Shown piece after piece: positions 7,658 to 18,532 of a DNA stretch of 34,032 bases. The notes beneath the pieces were generated by a model. That model was not told the DNA's origin, ran no database searches, and was given only the letters and a program-made list of their open reading frames with translations. The stretch covers positions 1 to 34,032 of the forward strand of contig NZ_AUKZ01000020.1 in the NCBI RefSeq assembly GCF_000425025.1. The letters run 5' to 3'. Position 1 is the stretch's first letter; each line of letters starts with the position of its first letter. Both the position numbers and the translations under genes were made by a program. The stretch comes from Streptococcus castoreus DSM 17536. Its GTDB lineage: Bacteria; Bacillota; Bacilli; Lactobacillales; Streptococcaceae.

Positions 7658-8806
7658 ATGACAAGCTATATCAAAGCAGATTGTTTTTATTACCCAACCG
7701 AGGTTAAACCAAAAGGCTATCTAAGCCTTCATGAGGGGATTTTTGGTGAGTGGGCAGATACGGTTCCAGCAGATGCCCAAATTATTGATTACACAGGTTA
7801 TCAAATTGCACCTGGTCTTGTAGATACGCATATTCATGGTTATGCAGGTGCCGACGTGATGGATAATTCGGCAGAAGGTATTCATAAAATAAGCGAGGGA
7901 TTGCTTTCGACAGGGGTTACCTCTTTTTTGCCGACCACCTTGACTTCTACGTTTGAACAATTGGAAAAAGTTTCTGCAACGATTGCTTCCGTGGCGGATC
8001 AGGTTAAAGGTGCGAAAATTCAAGGCATTTACTTTGAAGGGCCTTATTTCACAGAAGAATATAAAGGTGCCCAAAACCCAAGTTACATGAAAAATCCACG
8101 CTTGGATGAATTTGAAGCTTGGCAAAAAGCTGCTAAAGGTCTCATCAAGAAAATTGCCCTTGCTCCAGAACGTGATGGAGTCGCAGAATTTGTATCTACA
8201 GTGACCAAGCAGGGAGTGACCGTGGCTTTAGGGCATTCTAATGGTACTTACGAAGAAGCCAAAAAGGCTGTTAAATCAGGTGCCAGTGTTTGGGTTCATG
8301 CTTATAATGGTATGCGTGGTCTGACTCACCGTGAACCTGGGATGGTTGGTGCGGTTTATAATATCCCAAGTACCTACGCAGAACTCATTTGTGATGGTTA
8401 CCATGTGTCTCCTGTTGCATGTGATATTTTGATGCGACAAAAAGGGCACGACCATGTGGCAATGATTACAGATTGTATGCGTGCTGGCGGCTCCCCAGAT
8501 GGCGATTATATGCTTGGAGAATTTCCAGTTATTGTAGAAAATGGTACTGCACGTCTCAAAACTACTGGTAACCTCGCTGGTTCTATTTTGAAGTTAAAAG
8601 ATGGGATTAAAAATGTTGTGGCTTGGGGGATTGCTAGCCCGGAAGAAGCCATTCATATGTCAACTTATGTGCCAGCAGTTTCGGTCGGGATTAGTGATGT
8701 TTGTGGTCAGATAAAAGAGGGGCATGCAGCTGATTTTATTGTCCTTGATAAAGATTTGGAATTAGTGGCGACTTACTTGGACGGTGAAAAAGTCTTTGAA
8801 GTCTAG
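7658..8806 (+). CDS. nagA: N-acetylglucosamine-6-phosphate deacetylase
   Basis: This 382-residue amidohydrolase removes the acetyl group from GlcNAc 6-phosphate, giving GlcN 6-phosphate for glycolysis or wall-precursor synthesis. Visible motifs are the metal-binding DTHIHG (His58, His60), the FEGPYF glutamate loop near residue 128, LGHSNGTYEEA, HAYNGM, and the catalytic aspartate in MITDCM. Length is normal for the family. It is a monocistronic unit with its own operator, promoter and terminator. Because agaS later in the window implies galactosamine use, NagA might also deacetylate GalNAc 6-phosphate; that is inference. Confidence 0.95.
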   Translation: MTSYIKADCFYYPTEVKPKGYLSLHEGIFGEWADTVPADAQIIDYTGYQIAPGLVDTHIHGYAGADVMDNSAEGIHKISEGLLSTGVTSFLPTTLTSTFEQLEKVSATIASVADQVKGAKIQGIYFEGPYFTEEYKGAQNPSYMKNPRLDEFEAWQKAAKGLIKKIALAPERDGVAEFVSTVTKQGVTVALGHSNGTYEEAKKAVKSGASVWVHAYNGMRGLTHREPGMVGAVYNIPSTYAELICDGYHVSPVACDILMRQKGHDHVAMITDCMRAGGSPDGDYMLGEFPVIVENGTARLKTTGNLAGSILKLKDGIKNVVAWGIASPEEAIHMSTYVPAVSVGISDVCGQIKEGHAADFIVLDKDLELVATYLDGEKVFEV

Positions 8807-8814
8807 TTAATACT

Positions 8815-8859
8815 AAAAAAGAATTGAATGGTCCAGTTTTAGCCCTTCAATTCTTTTTT
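8815..8859 (+). terminator. Intrinsic terminator after nagA
   Basis: A 14-bp perfect stem (AAAAAAGAATTGAA at 8815-8828, TTCAATTCTTTTTT at 8846-8859) encloses a 17-base loop. It reads as a terminator on either strand. Confidence 0.9.
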
Positions 8860-8987
8860 GTTGTCATATAGTAGTAAAGCGGTTGTTGGAATGGCATACA
8901 GTTGTAAAGGGAACTAAAAGACCCTTGCTGACTTTTTAAAAGCTTGGCTTAGAAATGAGATTTATATTGCTCAGTAGTGCTAGGGGT

Positions 8988-9016
8988 TTGACAAGACTTT
9001 GTAACTTAGTTATAAT
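8988..9016 (+). promoter_or_regulatory. Consensus promoter for the methyltransferase-like gene
   Basis: TTGACA (8988-8993), a 17-base spacer and TATAAT (9011-9016) form a perfect SigA consensus. Transcription should begin near 9023, which makes a start codon at 9032 unlikely and one at 9071 reasonable. Confidence 0.9.
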
Positions 9017-9070
9017 CTTTACGAGTGTTTTGTGAAAGAAAACCATAAAAGAAAAATAAGGAGTCTTATT

Positions 9071-9613
9071 GTGACCATCTTTTTGTTGATGCTAGCGATG
9101 TTTACTGTTCGTTTAATATTCTTAAAAAAATCTATTAATAATGAAAAAGCGATCTTGGCTAAGGGAGGGCAAGAGTTCGGTGTTCAAAATACAAAATTTT
9201 TGACGTTGCTCCACATTATGATTTATGTGTTTGCAGTGATAGAAGCCTTACTCAAGCAAATTAAGTTTGATGGCATAAGCTTATTAGGACTTTTGCTCAT
9301 GCTGTTTTCGGTGGCCGTTTTGTATGAAGTGACACGTATTTTGGGTGATATTTGGACTGTTAAGTTGATGTTGGCAAAAGATCACAAATATGTTGAACAC
9401 TGGTTATTTAAGACAGTGAAACACCCCAACTATTTCCTGAATATTGCTCCAGAACTTATAGGGATTGTTTTACTTTGTCATGCGCAAATTACAGCCATGT
9501 TGCTTTTTCCATGTTACATCATCGTGATTTATCTCCGTATTCGCGAGGAAAATAAGCTTTTGGCAGAAGTTATTATTCCAAACGGTACTCACAAAAATCT
9601 TAAGGGGGATTAG
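9071..9613 (+). CDS. Isoprenylcysteine carboxyl methyltransferase (ICMT)-like membrane protein
   Basis: The predicted 180-residue protein has about five membrane segments. Its C-terminal half carries the ICMT/PEMT-like pattern: a KHPNYF motif at about residues 118-123 and REENKLLAE at about 158-166. Eukaryotic ICMT methylates prenylated proteins. Bacterial relatives are widespread and mostly uncharacterised, so this one may methylate a lipid or another small hydrophobic substrate. I choose GTG at 9071 because AAGGAG at 9058-9063 lies seven bases upstream; the in-frame GTG at 9032 has no ribosome binding site and sits about 9 bases from the predicted transcript start. The next promoter overlaps its stop codon. 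Confidence 0.72.
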   Translation: MTIFLLMLAMFTVRLIFLKKSINNEKAILAKGGQEFGVQNTKFLTLLHIMIYVFAVIEALLKQIKFDGISLLGLLLMLFSVAVLYEVTRILGDIWTVKLMLAKDHKYVEHWLFKTVKHPNYFLNIAPELIGIVLLCHAQITAMLLFPCYIIVIYLRIREENKLLAEVIIPNGTHKNLKGD

Positions 9614-9639
9614 ACAAGGAAACAACTTTGTGATAAACT
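9611..9639 (+). promoter_or_regulatory. Promoter of the glyQS T-box transcript
   Basis: TAGACA (9611-9616) and an extended -10, TGA followed by TAAACT (9634-9639), are separated by 17 bases. The -35 element overlaps the stop codon of the upstream gene. Transcription would begin near 9646, just ahead of the T-box. Confidence 0.75.
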
Positions 9640-9645
9640 GGTTCT

Positions 9646-9876
9646 TAAGAGAGAAAATCGCAAGTTTCTTATCCCAAGCGAGTTCGGAGTGGTGGAAGCC
9701 GAATGATAGAGGTGTTGGTTGGCGCTTTCTTTTAGAGGTAGTGGTAGCATTGTTGGGCTTTGTTAGCCTTATGATCTAAAAATAACTGAATGATAATGAA
9801 GTAATAAATTAGGGTGGAACCGCGTCTTAACGCCCCTATGTCAGCTTTGGCATAGGAGTGAAGAACGTGGTTTTTT
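9646..9876 (+). promoter_or_regulatory. T-box riboswitch upstream of glyQS
   Basis: The T-box core AGGGTGGAACCGCG is at 9811-9824. AGGG can pair with CCCT at 9834-9837 to make the antiterminator, whose bulge captures the uncharged tRNA 3' end. The competing terminator uses CCGCG to CCTATG (9820-9840) paired with CATAGG to ACGTGG (9851-9870), followed by six T (9871-9876). Upstream sequence (about 9650-9780) forms the Stem I region. By position the sensed tRNA is tRNA-Gly; I did not model the specifier loop with certainty. Low charged tRNA-Gly would allow readthrough into glyQS. Confidence 0.9.
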
Positions 9877-10155
9877 GTCTTTTCCCACGTTACTCCATCT
9901 CTAGCGAATTGTGAACATCATGAACACAACTGTGTATTTTTCGATGTGATGAGTAGGCTAGTGATCCAAGGTTATTATTGGTCAGAGAAAGCCGTTTAAG
10001 TTTGAAAAGAAAAAAGTAATGAGGCATATTTTTAGCGATGAGATTTCAAAAATATCCCCAGTCGATTGCTGACAGTGGGAAGTGGGATCTGTAAATCAAG
10101 TGCGAAAGATTTGTGCCTGCCACTTAAAAAGTGCCATCCTAAAATCGGCTGAATA

Positions 10156-10187
10156 AGGAGAAAAACATGTCTAAAAACTGACTTTCC
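10156..10187 (+). repeat. Degenerate duplicate of the glyQ start region
   Basis: The ribosome binding site, ATG and first codons of glyQ (10322-10357) reappear here about 170 bases upstream: AAGGAG, then ATGTCTAAAA and CTGACTTTCC. One A is missing relative to glyQ, so the copy reads Met-Ser-Lys-Asn-stop (10167-10181). Similarity ends at 10187. It looks like a remnant of a short tandem duplication, though it could act as a four-residue leader. Confidence 0.75.
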
Positions 10188-10197
10188 CCTTTGCCAA

Positions 10198-10229
10198 AGT
10201 TGCTCACAAACTTAAAGAGTTGAGCAACT
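10198..10229 (+). other. Perfect 9-bp hairpin in the glyQ leader
   Basis: AGTTGCTCA (10198-10206) pairs with TGAGCAACT (10221-10229) around a 14-base loop. No T run follows, so it is not a classical terminator. It lies between the decoy glyQ start and the real one. Confidence 0.6.
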
Positions 10230-10335
10230 CATGATAATTGCTAGGTTTAGAGCGATTTGCTTAGATAATACACTCGTTTTCTGTCAAAAAAATCGTTTTA
10301 TCAGAAAATTGCCATACGAAAAAGAGAGGAACATT

Positions 10336-11253
10336 ATGTCTAAAAAACTGACTTTCCAAGAGATTATTTTAACGCTACAACAATACTGGAATGACCAAGG
10401 GTGTATGCTTATGCAAGCTTATGATAACGAAAAAGGTGCGGGAACGATGTCGCCCTACACTTTTCTTCGTGCTATTGGTCCTGAGCCGTGGAATGCGGCT
10501 TATGTGGAGCCCTCACGCCGTCCAGCAGATGGGCGTTACGGGGAAAATCCCAACCGTCTTTACCAGCACCACCAATTCCAAGTGGTTATGAAGCCATCAC
10601 CTTCAAACATTCAAGAGCTCTATCTTGAATCCTTAGAAAAATTGGGAATCAATCCCCTTGAACATGATATTCGTTTTGTTGAAGATAACTGGGAAAATCC
10701 ATCAACTGGTTCAGCTGGTCTTGGCTGGGAAGTTTGGTTAGATGGGATGGAAATTACTCAATTTACTTATTTCCAACAAGTTGGTGGTTTGCAAACAGGT
10801 CCTGTAACGGCTGAGGTTACCTATGGATTAGAACGTTTGGCATCTTATATCCAAGAGGTAGATTCTGTTTATGATATTGAATGGGCGCCCGGTGTTAAAT
10901 ATGGTGAAATATTTACACAACCAGAATATGAGCATTCAAAATACTCATTTGAAATATCAGATCAAGAGATGCTTCTTGAAAACTTTGAAAAATTTGAAAA
11001 AGAAGCTGGTCGGGCGTTGGAAGAAGGTCTTGTTCACCCAGCCTATGATTATGTGTTGAAATGTTCACACACCTTCAACTTACTTGATGCCCGTGGTGCC
11101 GTATCTGTAACAGAACGTGCAGGTTACATTGCCCGTATCCGTCACTTGGCGCGTGTTGTTGCCAAAACTTTTGTTGCAGAACGTCAAAAATTAGGTTTCC
11201 CACTTTTGGATGAAGCAACGCGAGCAGAATTGTTGAAAGATAAGGAGGCATAA
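10336..11253 (+). CDS. glyQ: Glycyl-tRNA synthetase, alpha subunit
   Basis: This 305-residue protein is the catalytic alpha chain of the bacterial alpha2-beta2 glycyl-tRNA synthetase, which activates glycine with ATP and charges tRNA-Gly. It begins [18 protein letters not shown], the typical family start, and continues through [36 protein letters not shown] and the [16 protein letters not shown]-terminus. The open frame extends upstream to an ATG at 10231, but AGAGAGGA just before 10336 and the conserved N-terminus fix the start. glyS starts one base after its stop. Expression is governed by the T-box at 9646-9876. Confidence 0.96.
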   Translation: MSKKLTFQEIILTLQQYWNDQGCMLMQAYDNEKGAGTMSPYTFLRAIGPEPWNAAYVEPSRRPADGRYGENPNRLYQHHQFQVVMKPSPSNIQELYLESLEKLGINPLEHDIRFVEDNWENPSTGSAGLGWEVWLDGMEITQFTYFQQVGGLQTGPVTAEVTYGLERLASYIQEVDSVYDIEWAPGVKYGEIFTQPEYEHSKYSFEISDQEMLLENFEKFEKEAGRALEEGLVHPAYDYVLKCSHTFNLLDARGAVSVTERAGYIARIRHLARVVAKTFVAERQKLGFPLLDEATRAELLKDKEA

Positions 11254-11254
11254 G

Positions 11255-13294
11255 ATGGCAAAAAATTTATTAGTAGAACTTGGTTTAGAAGAACTACCAG
11301 CTTACGTTGTCACACCAAGTGAGCAACAATTAGGTCAGAAAATGGCAGCATTCTTAAAAGATAACCGTTTGTCTTTTGAGTCGATTCAAACCTTCTCAAC
11401 ACCGCGTCGTTTGGCAGTTCGTGTAGTAGGTTTAGCAGATCAACAAACAGATTTAACAGAAGATTTCAAAGGACCTTCTAAAAAGATTGCTTTGGATGCT
11501 GAAGGGAATTTCTCAAAAGCAGCTCAAGGATTCGTTCGTGGGAAAGGATTGACTGTGGACGACATCGAATTCCGTGAAATCAAAGGTGAAGAATACGTTT
11601 ACGTGACAAAACATGAAGTAGGGAAACCAGCTAAAGAGGTATTGGTAGGCGTCTCAGAAGTGTTGTCAGCCTTGACTTTCCCAGTCAGTATGCACTGGGC
11701 TGGACATTCATTTGAGTACATTCGCCCGGTTCATACTTTGATTGTCTTGTTAGATGATGATGCTTTAGACCTTGATTTTCTTGATATTCATTCAGGGCGT
11801 GTAAGTCGTGGTCATCGCTTCTTAGGTCAAGAAACTAAGATTGTCTCAGCAGAATCTTATGAGGATGCTTTGCGCCAGCAATTTGTTATTGCTGATCCTA
11901 AAGAACGCAAAGCTATGATCATTCATCAAATTAAAGCTATTGAATCTGAGAAAAATGTTCAAGTTGACATTGATGCAGATCTGTTGAATGAAGTCTTGAA
12001 CTTGGTTGAATACCCAACAGCCTTTATGGGAAGCTTTGAAGACAAATACCTTGAGATCCCAGAAGAAGTCTTGGTGACTTCAATGAAAAACCACCAACGT
12101 TATTTTGTGGTCCGTGACCAAACTGGTCGCTTAATGCCAAATTTCATCTCAGTTCGTAATGGTAATGAAGAACACATCGAAAATGTGGTGAAAGGAAATG
12201 AAAAAGTTCTGGTTGCCCGTTTGGAAGATGGTGAATTCTTCTGGCGTGAAGACCAAAAATTACAAATTGCAGATCTTGTGGCTAAGTTAGCCCATGTTAC
12301 TTTCCATGAAAAAATTGGATCACTTTCGGAACATATGGAGCGTGTAGGTGTTATTGCAGACTACTTATCCGAAAAAGCTGGCTTGACAGTTGAAGAAACA
12401 GCAGCAGTGGCACGTGCAGCAGCTATTTATAAGTTTGATTTGTTGACCGGCATGGTGGGAGAATTTGATGAACTTCAAGGGATTATGGGGGAAAAATATG
12501 CCCTTCTTGCTGGTGAAGATGTCACAGTTGCTACAGCTATTCGTGAGCACTATCTGCCAAATGCTGCAGAGGGAGATCTTCCAGAAACCAAAGTTGGTGC
12601 GGTCCTTGCCCTTGCTGATAAATTGGATACTCTTTTGTCTTTCTTTTCAGTTGGCTTGATTCCAAGTGGTTCCAATGATCCGTATGCGCTTCGTCGTGCA
12701 ACTCAAGGTATTGTTCGGATCCTTGACACTTTTGGTTGGAATATTTCAATGGATGAATTGGTTGATAATCTTTATCACCTCTCATTTGCAAGTTTAACTT
12801 ACAATCATAAGTCAGAAGTCATGGATTTTATCTGTGCGCGTGTTGAGAAAATGATGGGCAAAGCCGTACCAAAAGACATCCGTGAGGCAGTGTTAGCAAG
12901 TTCAACCTTCATTGTCTCGGAAATGCTTGCAGTTGCAGAGACTCTTAGTGCAGCTAGCCAAAAAGCTAGTTATAAATCAGCGGTTGAGAGTTTATCACGT
13001 GTCTTTAATTTGGCAGCCAAAGCTGATGCTGGTGTTGCCATTTCAGTGGAACTCTTTGAAAATGATCAAGAAAAAGCCCTTGCCCTTGCAGTGGAAGAAT
13101 TGGTCTTGTCTGGAACAGCTAAAGACAAAGTAGCTCAGCTATTTGCTCTAAGCCCTGTGATTGATGCCTTCTTTGATAATACCATGGTTATGGTAGAAGA
13201 CCAAGTGGTTAAGAATAATCGTTTGGCAGTTCTTTCAGCCCTTGTTGCAAAAGCCAAAACAGTGGCAGCTTTTAACCTGTTGAATACTAAGTAG
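11255..13294 (+). CDS. glyS: Glycyl-tRNA synthetase, beta subunit
   Basis: This 679-residue beta chain binds tRNA and completes the alpha2-beta2 enzyme. It opens [18 protein letters not shown], the family hallmark. The middle carries [30 protein letters not shown] and the HD-like segment [19 protein letters not shown] region near residues 430-470, followed by a C-terminal DALR-like anticodon-binding part. The AGGAGG ribosome binding site lies inside the end of glyQ. Length is normal. Together with glyQ it forms one T-box-controlled transcript. Confidence 0.96.
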   Translation: MAKNLLVELGLEELPAYVVTPSEQQLGQKMAAFLKDNRLSFESIQTFSTPRRLAVRVVGLADQQTDLTEDFKGPSKKIALDAEGNFSKAAQGFVRGKGLTVDDIEFREIKGEEYVYVTKHEVGKPAKEVLVGVSEVLSALTFPVSMHWAGHSFEYIRPVHTLIVLLDDDALDLDFLDIHSGRVSRGHRFLGQETKIVSAESYEDALRQQFVIADPKERKAMIIHQIKAIESEKNVQVDIDADLLNEVLNLVEYPTAFMGSFEDKYLEIPEEVLVTSMKNHQRYFVVRDQTGRLMPNFISVRNGNEEHIENVVKGNEKVLVARLEDGEFFWREDQKLQIADLVAKLAHVTFHEKIGSLSEHMERVGVIADYLSEKAGLTVEETAAVARAAAIYKFDLLTGMVGEFDELQGIMGEKYALLAGEDVTVATAIREHYLPNAAEGDLPETKVGAVLALADKLDTLLSFFSVGLIPSGSNDPYALRRATQGIVRILDTFGWNISMDELVDNLYHLSFASLTYNHKSEVMDFICARVEKMMGKAVPKDIREAVLASSTFIVSEMLAVAETLSAASQKASYKSAVESLSRVFNLAAKADAGVAISVELFENDQEKALALAVEELVLSGTAKDKVAQLFALSPVIDAFFDNTMVMVEDQVVKNNRLAVLSALVAKAKTVAAFNLLNTK

Positions 13295-13416
13295 AAAGAG
13301 CAGGTTAGAACTTTTTTGTCTCAATCCCCTTAGTTATACCAAGAGAGCATTGAGCGAGATAGAAAAGCTGTGGGCTAGATTATTTTGTAATATTTTCAAA
13401 GGAAAGAAGGAAGAAA

Positions 13417-13674
13417 ATGAACCCTAAAAAAATCGCTCGGATCAATGAGCTTGCTAAAAAGAAAAAAACAGTTGGTTTAACCGGGGAAGAAAAGATTGAA
13501 CAAGCCAAATTACGCGAAGAATACATTGAAGGTTTTCGTCGTTCAGTTCGTCACCATGTTGAGGGAATTAAATTAGTGGATGAGGAAGGTAATGATGTGA
13601 CACCTGAAAAACTTCGGCAAGTCCAACGTGAAAAAGGTCTTCATGGTCGTAGTTTGGACGATCCGGAATCATAA
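13417..13674 (+). CDS. DUF896 (YnzC-like) small protein
   Basis: This 85-residue, highly charged cytoplasmic protein matches the DUF896/YnzC family pattern: [14 protein letters not shown] at the start, [22 protein letters not shown], and a tail with [10 protein letters not shown]. Family members form small helical hairpins; B. subtilis YnzC is linked to the SOS response region, but no firm function is known. A GAAAGAAGGAAG ribosome binding site precedes the ATG. It may be cotranscribed with glyS, since I see no strong terminator in the 122-base gap. Confidence 0.9.
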   Translation: MNPKKIARINELAKKKKTVGLTGEEKIEQAKLREEYIEGFRRSVRHHVEGIKLVDEEGNDVTPEKLRQVQREKGLHGRSLDDPES

Positions 13675-13695
13675 GCAAGCTGTTCTTTTCAGATG

Positions 13696-13750
13696 AGATT
13701 GGAGAAAAAGTCATTTGGGACAATTTCTTCAATCTTTTTTAGGTTAAGGG
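13696..13750 (+). terminator. Intrinsic terminator after the DUF896 gene
   Basis: A 12-bp stem with one G-U pair (AGATTGGAGAAA with TTTCTTCAATCT) encloses a 26-base loop and is followed by six T. It separates the glyQS unit from glpK. Confidence 0.8.
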
Positions 13751-13773
13751 GTTACTTCTTAATCAGACTTAGT

Positions 13774-13809
13774 TATAATAGGGTTAAACGAAAAAAGAAA
13801 ACGCTTACC
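13774..13809 (+). promoter_or_regulatory. glpK -10 element and CcpA cre-like site
   Basis: TATAAT lies at 13774-13779 with only a weak -35 upstream. Downstream, 13795-13809 reads AAGAAAACGCTTACC, which fits the cre consensus WTGNAANCGNWNNCW with two mismatches. A cre over the early transcribed region implies repression by CcpA when glucose is plentiful, as expected for glycerol use. AAAGGAGGATG is the ribosome binding site. Confidence 0.65.
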
Positions 13810-13821
13810 AAAGGAGGATGA

Positions 13822-15339
<1,518 letters not shown>

Positions 15340-15484
15340 CCGATCGCCTAGAATCGTAGATTGTTGTTGGTAAGATCTCTAAGGGATAAAGTAAGTTAAA
15401 CTTTGGGATTGTTAAAGGTGAAAATCACTTTGCTATCATTCTCAGAAATCCAAACAAACAGCTACTCCTCATAAAATCTAGTCT

Positions 15485-15502
15485 AGTTTTGAACACAAAA
15501 CT
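15485..15502 (+). other. Short perfect hairpin in the glpK-fsa gap
   Basis: AGTTTTG pairs with CAAAACT around a 4-base loop; no T run follows directly. It overlaps an ACACA-AAAC-TGTGT inverted repeat resembling one near 9924-9935. A TATAAT at 15541-15546 downstream may be the -10 of fsa. No remnant of glpO or glpF is recognisable in the 288-base gap. Confidence 0.4.
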
Positions 15503-15627
15503 GTGTGATACTTGGTCTTTTCTAAGGCTTGTCTGACTTTTATAATAAAGTAAGGTGGTGTAGAGGTTCTTATTTTAGAGTGTGCCTTTAGCCTACAAAT
15601 AACATGAAAACTCTTTGGAGGTAAAAA

Positions 15628-16272
15628 ATGAAATTTTTCTTAGATACAGCTAACGTAGCCGCTATTAAAACAATCAATGAACTTGGTGTTGTAGATGGAG
15701 TAACCACTAACCCAACGATTATTTCACGAGAAGGGCGCGACTTTGAAACAGTTATCAAAGAAATTTGTGAGATTGTGGATGGACCAATTAGCGCAGAAGT
15801 GACTGGATTAATAGCGGATGAAATGGTCGAAGAAGCACGCAGTATTGCAAAATGGCATAAAAATGTTGTGGTGAAAATTCCAATGACGACAGAAGGCTTG
15901 AAAGCGACTAATATTCTTTCAAAAGAAGGCATTAAAACAAACGTCACTTTGATTTTCACTGTTAGCCAAGGTCTAATGGCTATGAAAGCAGGGGCAACTT
16001 ATATCAGTCCATTTATAGGTCGCTTGGAAGATATTGGAGCAGACCCATATCAATTAATCAGTGATCTTAGGGAAATTATCGACTTGTATGATTTCCAAGC
16101 TGAAATTATTGCAGCAAGTATCCGTACCACAGCACATGTGGAAGCTGTTGCCAAATTAGGAGCACACATTGCTACGATTCCGGATTCATTATTTGCTAAA
16201 ATGACACAACACCCATTGACGACTAACGGTTTGAAAACATTTATGGAAGACTGGGCTTCCTTTAAAAAATAA
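15628..16272 (+). CDS. fsa: Transaldolase-like fructose-6-phosphate aldolase
   Basis: This 214-residue short transaldolase (TalC/MipB/FSA type) has FLDTANV at the start with Asp6, TTNPTII, the Schiff-base Lys83 in [11 protein letters not shown], and the HPLT segment near the C-terminus. The family splits fructose 6-phosphate or acts as a small transaldolase in the non-oxidative pentose phosphate pathway. Having transketolase directly downstream favours a pentose-phosphate role. TTTGGAGG is the ribosome binding site. A weak terminator separates it from tkt. Distinguishing aldolase from transaldolase activity needs biochemistry. Confidence 0.9.
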   Translation: MKFFLDTANVAAIKTINELGVVDGVTTNPTIISREGRDFETVIKEICEIVDGPISAEVTGLIADEMVEEARSIAKWHKNVVVKIPMTTEGLKATNILSKEGIKTNVTLIFTVSQGLMAMKAGATYISPFIGRLEDIGADPYQLISDLREIIDLYDFQAEIIAASIRTTAHVEAVAKLGAHIATIPDSLFAKMTQHPLTTNGLKTFMEDWASFKK

Positions 16273-16276
16273 GGTT

Positions 16277-16310
16277 AAAGAGTCTATGGTTAAGGCTGTA
16301 GACTCTCTTT
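16277..16310 (+). terminator. Probable terminator after fsa
   Basis: GAGTCTA (16280-16286) pairs with TAGACTC (16299-16305), and the next bases are TCTTT. The tail is short, so readthrough into tkt is possible. Confidence 0.6.
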
Positions 16311-16437
16311 AGTTCAGTTCGTCTAGCAAGTTATTCTGACAGTTAGAAACTTGTAGTGAGCCTACGGTATTTTCTTAGGTTTTAAGAAAAGAATTTATGA
16401 ACTTTATAGGAATTTCTGAAAAAACAGTCTATTTTTG

Positions 16438-16467
16438 TGATACAATAGAGGATAGAAAACGTTTAAT
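16438..16467 (+). promoter_or_regulatory. tkt extended -10 promoter with a cre-like site
   Basis: TGA followed by TACAAT (16438-16446) is an extended -10 without a clear -35. The following 16453-16467 (TAGAAAACGTTTAAT) matches the cre consensus with two mismatches, so CcpA could block elongation here. Confidence 0.5.
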
Positions 16468-16498
16468 TTTAGTTGTAATAAACAGAGAGGTTTAATTT

Positions 16499-18484
16499 AT
16501 GACATTTGATGCAATTGACCAGTTGGCAGTAAATACTGTTCGTACCCTATCAATGGATGCTATCCAAGCAGCGAATTCTGGGCACCCAGGTCTTCCGATG
16601 GGGGCAGCACCAATGGCTTATGTTTTATGGAATCATTTCATGAATATTAATCCAAAAACAAGCCGTAATTGGTCAAACAGAGACCGTTTTATCTTATCAG
16701 CAGGTCACGGAAGTGCAATGCTTTATAGTTTATTGCACCTAGCTGGTTATGACTTGTCTGTTGAGGATTTGAGAAATTTCCGTCAATGGGGTTCTAAAAC
16801 GCCAGGACATCCTGAAGTGAATCATACAGATGGTGTCGAAGCAACCACAGGACCTCTTGGTCAAGGGATCGCTAATGCTGTGGGTATGGCAATGGCAGAA
16901 GCTCATTTGGCAGCTAAATTTAACAAACCAGGATTTGACATTGTTAACCATTATACTTTTGCTTTAAATGGAGATGGTGACCTTATGGAAGGTGTCAGCC
17001 AAGAAGCAGCTAGTATGGCAGGGCATTTAAAACTTGGCAAATTGGTCTTACTTTATGATTCAAATGATATTTCACTTGATGGTCCTACTTCAATGGCGTT
17101 TACTGAAGATGTTAAAGGACGTTTTGAAGCTTACGGTTGGCAACATCTCCTTGTGAAAGACGGCAATGATTTGGACGAAATTGCAAAAGCGATTGAAGTT
17201 GCTAAAGCAGAAATAGAAAAACCAACCATTATTGAAGTTAAAACAATTATTGGTTATGGTGCTGAAAAACAAGGAACTTCAGCAGTTCACGGTGCTCCTC
17301 TTGGAGCAGAAGGCATTGCTTTTGCCAAGAAAGCTTACCAATGGACTCATCAAGACTTTGAAGTACCTGCTGAAGTGACTGAGCGATTTGCCCAAGGACT
17401 TCAAGCGCGTGGTGAAAAGGCTGAGCAAGCATGGAATGACCTATTTGCAGCTTATGAAGCAGAATATCCTGAATTGGCAGCAGAGTACAAAAAAGCTTTT
17501 GCCAACGAAGCCGCCCAAGTAGACCTTGACACTCATGAACTTGGTAGCTCAGTGGCTAGCCGTGTGTCAAGTCAACAAGCCATCCAACAAATTTCAGAAC
17601 AAGTCCCATCATTCTGGGGTGGGTCAGCAGACCTTTCTGCTTCTAACAACACCATGGTTAAGGCTGAAACAGACTTTCAAGCAGATAATTATGCTGGTCG
17701 TAACATCTGGTTTGGTGTGCGTGAGTTTGCCATGGCAGCAGCTATGAATGGGATTGCTCTTCATGGTGGAACACGAGTGTATGGTGGAACATTCTTTGTG
17801 TTCTCTAACTATTTGCTTCCAGCTGTTCGTATGGCAGCATTGCAGAACTTACCAACCGTTTACGTGATGACACATGACTCAATCGCTGTTGGTGAAGATG
17901 GACCGACCCACGAACCTATTGAGCAATTAGCAAGTGTGCGTTCAATGCCTAACTTGAACGTTATCCGTCCGGCTGATGGTAATGAGACAAATGCAGCTTG
18001 GAAACGTGCCATTGCTGAGACGGATCGTCCAACTATGCTTGTCTTGACACGTCAAAACTTGCCTGTTCTTGAAGGTACAGCTGAATTGGCAGAAGAAGGA
18101 CTTAATAAAGGTGCCTATATTTTATCAGAAGCCAAAGGGGACCTTGATGGTATTATCATTGCAACCGGTTCAGAAGTAAAACTTGCTATAGATACCCAAG
18201 CAGCCCTTGAAGCAGAAGGTATTCATGTGCGTGTGGTATCAATGCCTGCTCAAAATATTTTTGATGAACAATCAGCAGAGTATAAAGAAAGTATCCTACC
18301 AGAAGCAGTGACAAAACGCCTTGCTATTGAAGCTGGTTCAAGCTTTGGTTGGGCAAAATATGTCGGTCTTTCAGGTAAAACATTGACTATTGACACATGG
18401 GGTGCCTCAGCACCGGGAAATCGCATTTTTGAAGAATACGGTTTCACAGTTGCACATGCAACTGACTTATATCAATCAATGTAA
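16499..18484 (+). CDS. tkt: Transketolase
   Basis: This 661-residue thiamine-diphosphate enzyme moves two-carbon ketol units between sugar phosphates in the pentose phosphate pathway. Seen are [45 protein letters not shown], the ThDP/metal motif [13 protein letters not shown] near residue 158, the pyrimidine-domain start [13 protein letters not shown], and [15 protein letters not shown] around residue 460. Length is normal. A promoter and AGAGAGG ribosome binding site lie upstream and a strong terminator follows. Confidence 0.97.
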   Translation: MTFDAIDQLAVNTVRTLSMDAIQAANSGHPGLPMGAAPMAYVLWNHFMNINPKTSRNWSNRDRFILSAGHGSAMLYSLLHLAGYDLSVEDLRNFRQWGSKTPGHPEVNHTDGVEATTGPLGQGIANAVGMAMAEAHLAAKFNKPGFDIVNHYTFALNGDGDLMEGVSQEAASMAGHLKLGKLVLLYDSNDISLDGPTSMAFTEDVKGRFEAYGWQHLLVKDGNDLDEIAKAIEVAKAEIEKPTIIEVKTIIGYGAEKQGTSAVHGAPLGAEGIAFAKKAYQWTHQDFEVPAEVTERFAQGLQARGEKAEQAWNDLFAAYEAEYPELAAEYKKAFANEAAQVDLDTHELGSSVASRVSSQQAIQQISEQVPSFWGGSADLSASNNTMVKAETDFQADNYAGRNIWFGVREFAMAAAMNGIALHGGTRVYGGTFFVFSNYLLPAVRMAALQNLPTVYVMTHDSIAVGEDGPTHEPIEQLASVRSMPNLNVIRPADGNETNAAWKRAIAETDRPTMLVLTRQNLPVLEGTAELAEEGLNKGAYILSEAKGDLDGIIIATGSEVKLAIDTQAALEAEGIHVRVVSMPAQNIFDEQSAEYKESILPEAVTKRLAIEAGSSFGWAKYVGLSGKTLTIDTWGASAPGNRIFEEYGFTVAHATDLYQSM

Positions 18485-18495
18485 TCATATCTCTA

Positions 18496-18532
18496 AAACC
18501 AGAGTAAGCTAGCCTCGCTTACTCTGGTTTTT
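18496..18532 (+). terminator. Intrinsic terminator after tkt
   Basis: A 14-bp perfect stem (AAACCAGAGTAAGC with GCTTACTCTGGTTT) with a 7-base loop ends in five T, counting the arm. Confidence 0.9.

Larger units (their letters stand above)
9877..10335 (+). other. Long spacer between the T-box terminator and glyQ
   Basis: About 460 bases separate the T-box terminator from the glyQ ATG, where a few tens to about a hundred would be usual. A hairpin (AACGTGG at 9864-9870 with CCACGTT at 9884-9890) overlaps and competes with the terminator. An inverted repeat ACACA-AC-TGTGT lies near 9924-9935. A degenerate copy of the glyQ start and a 9-bp hairpin follow, listed separately. No complete gene is seen. 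Confidence 0.6.

Noticed and set aside
10231..10335. N-terminal extension of GlyQ from the ATG at 10231
   Set aside because: The conserved GlyQ start MSKKLTFQE and the ribosome binding site place the start at 10336; the extension is not protein-like.
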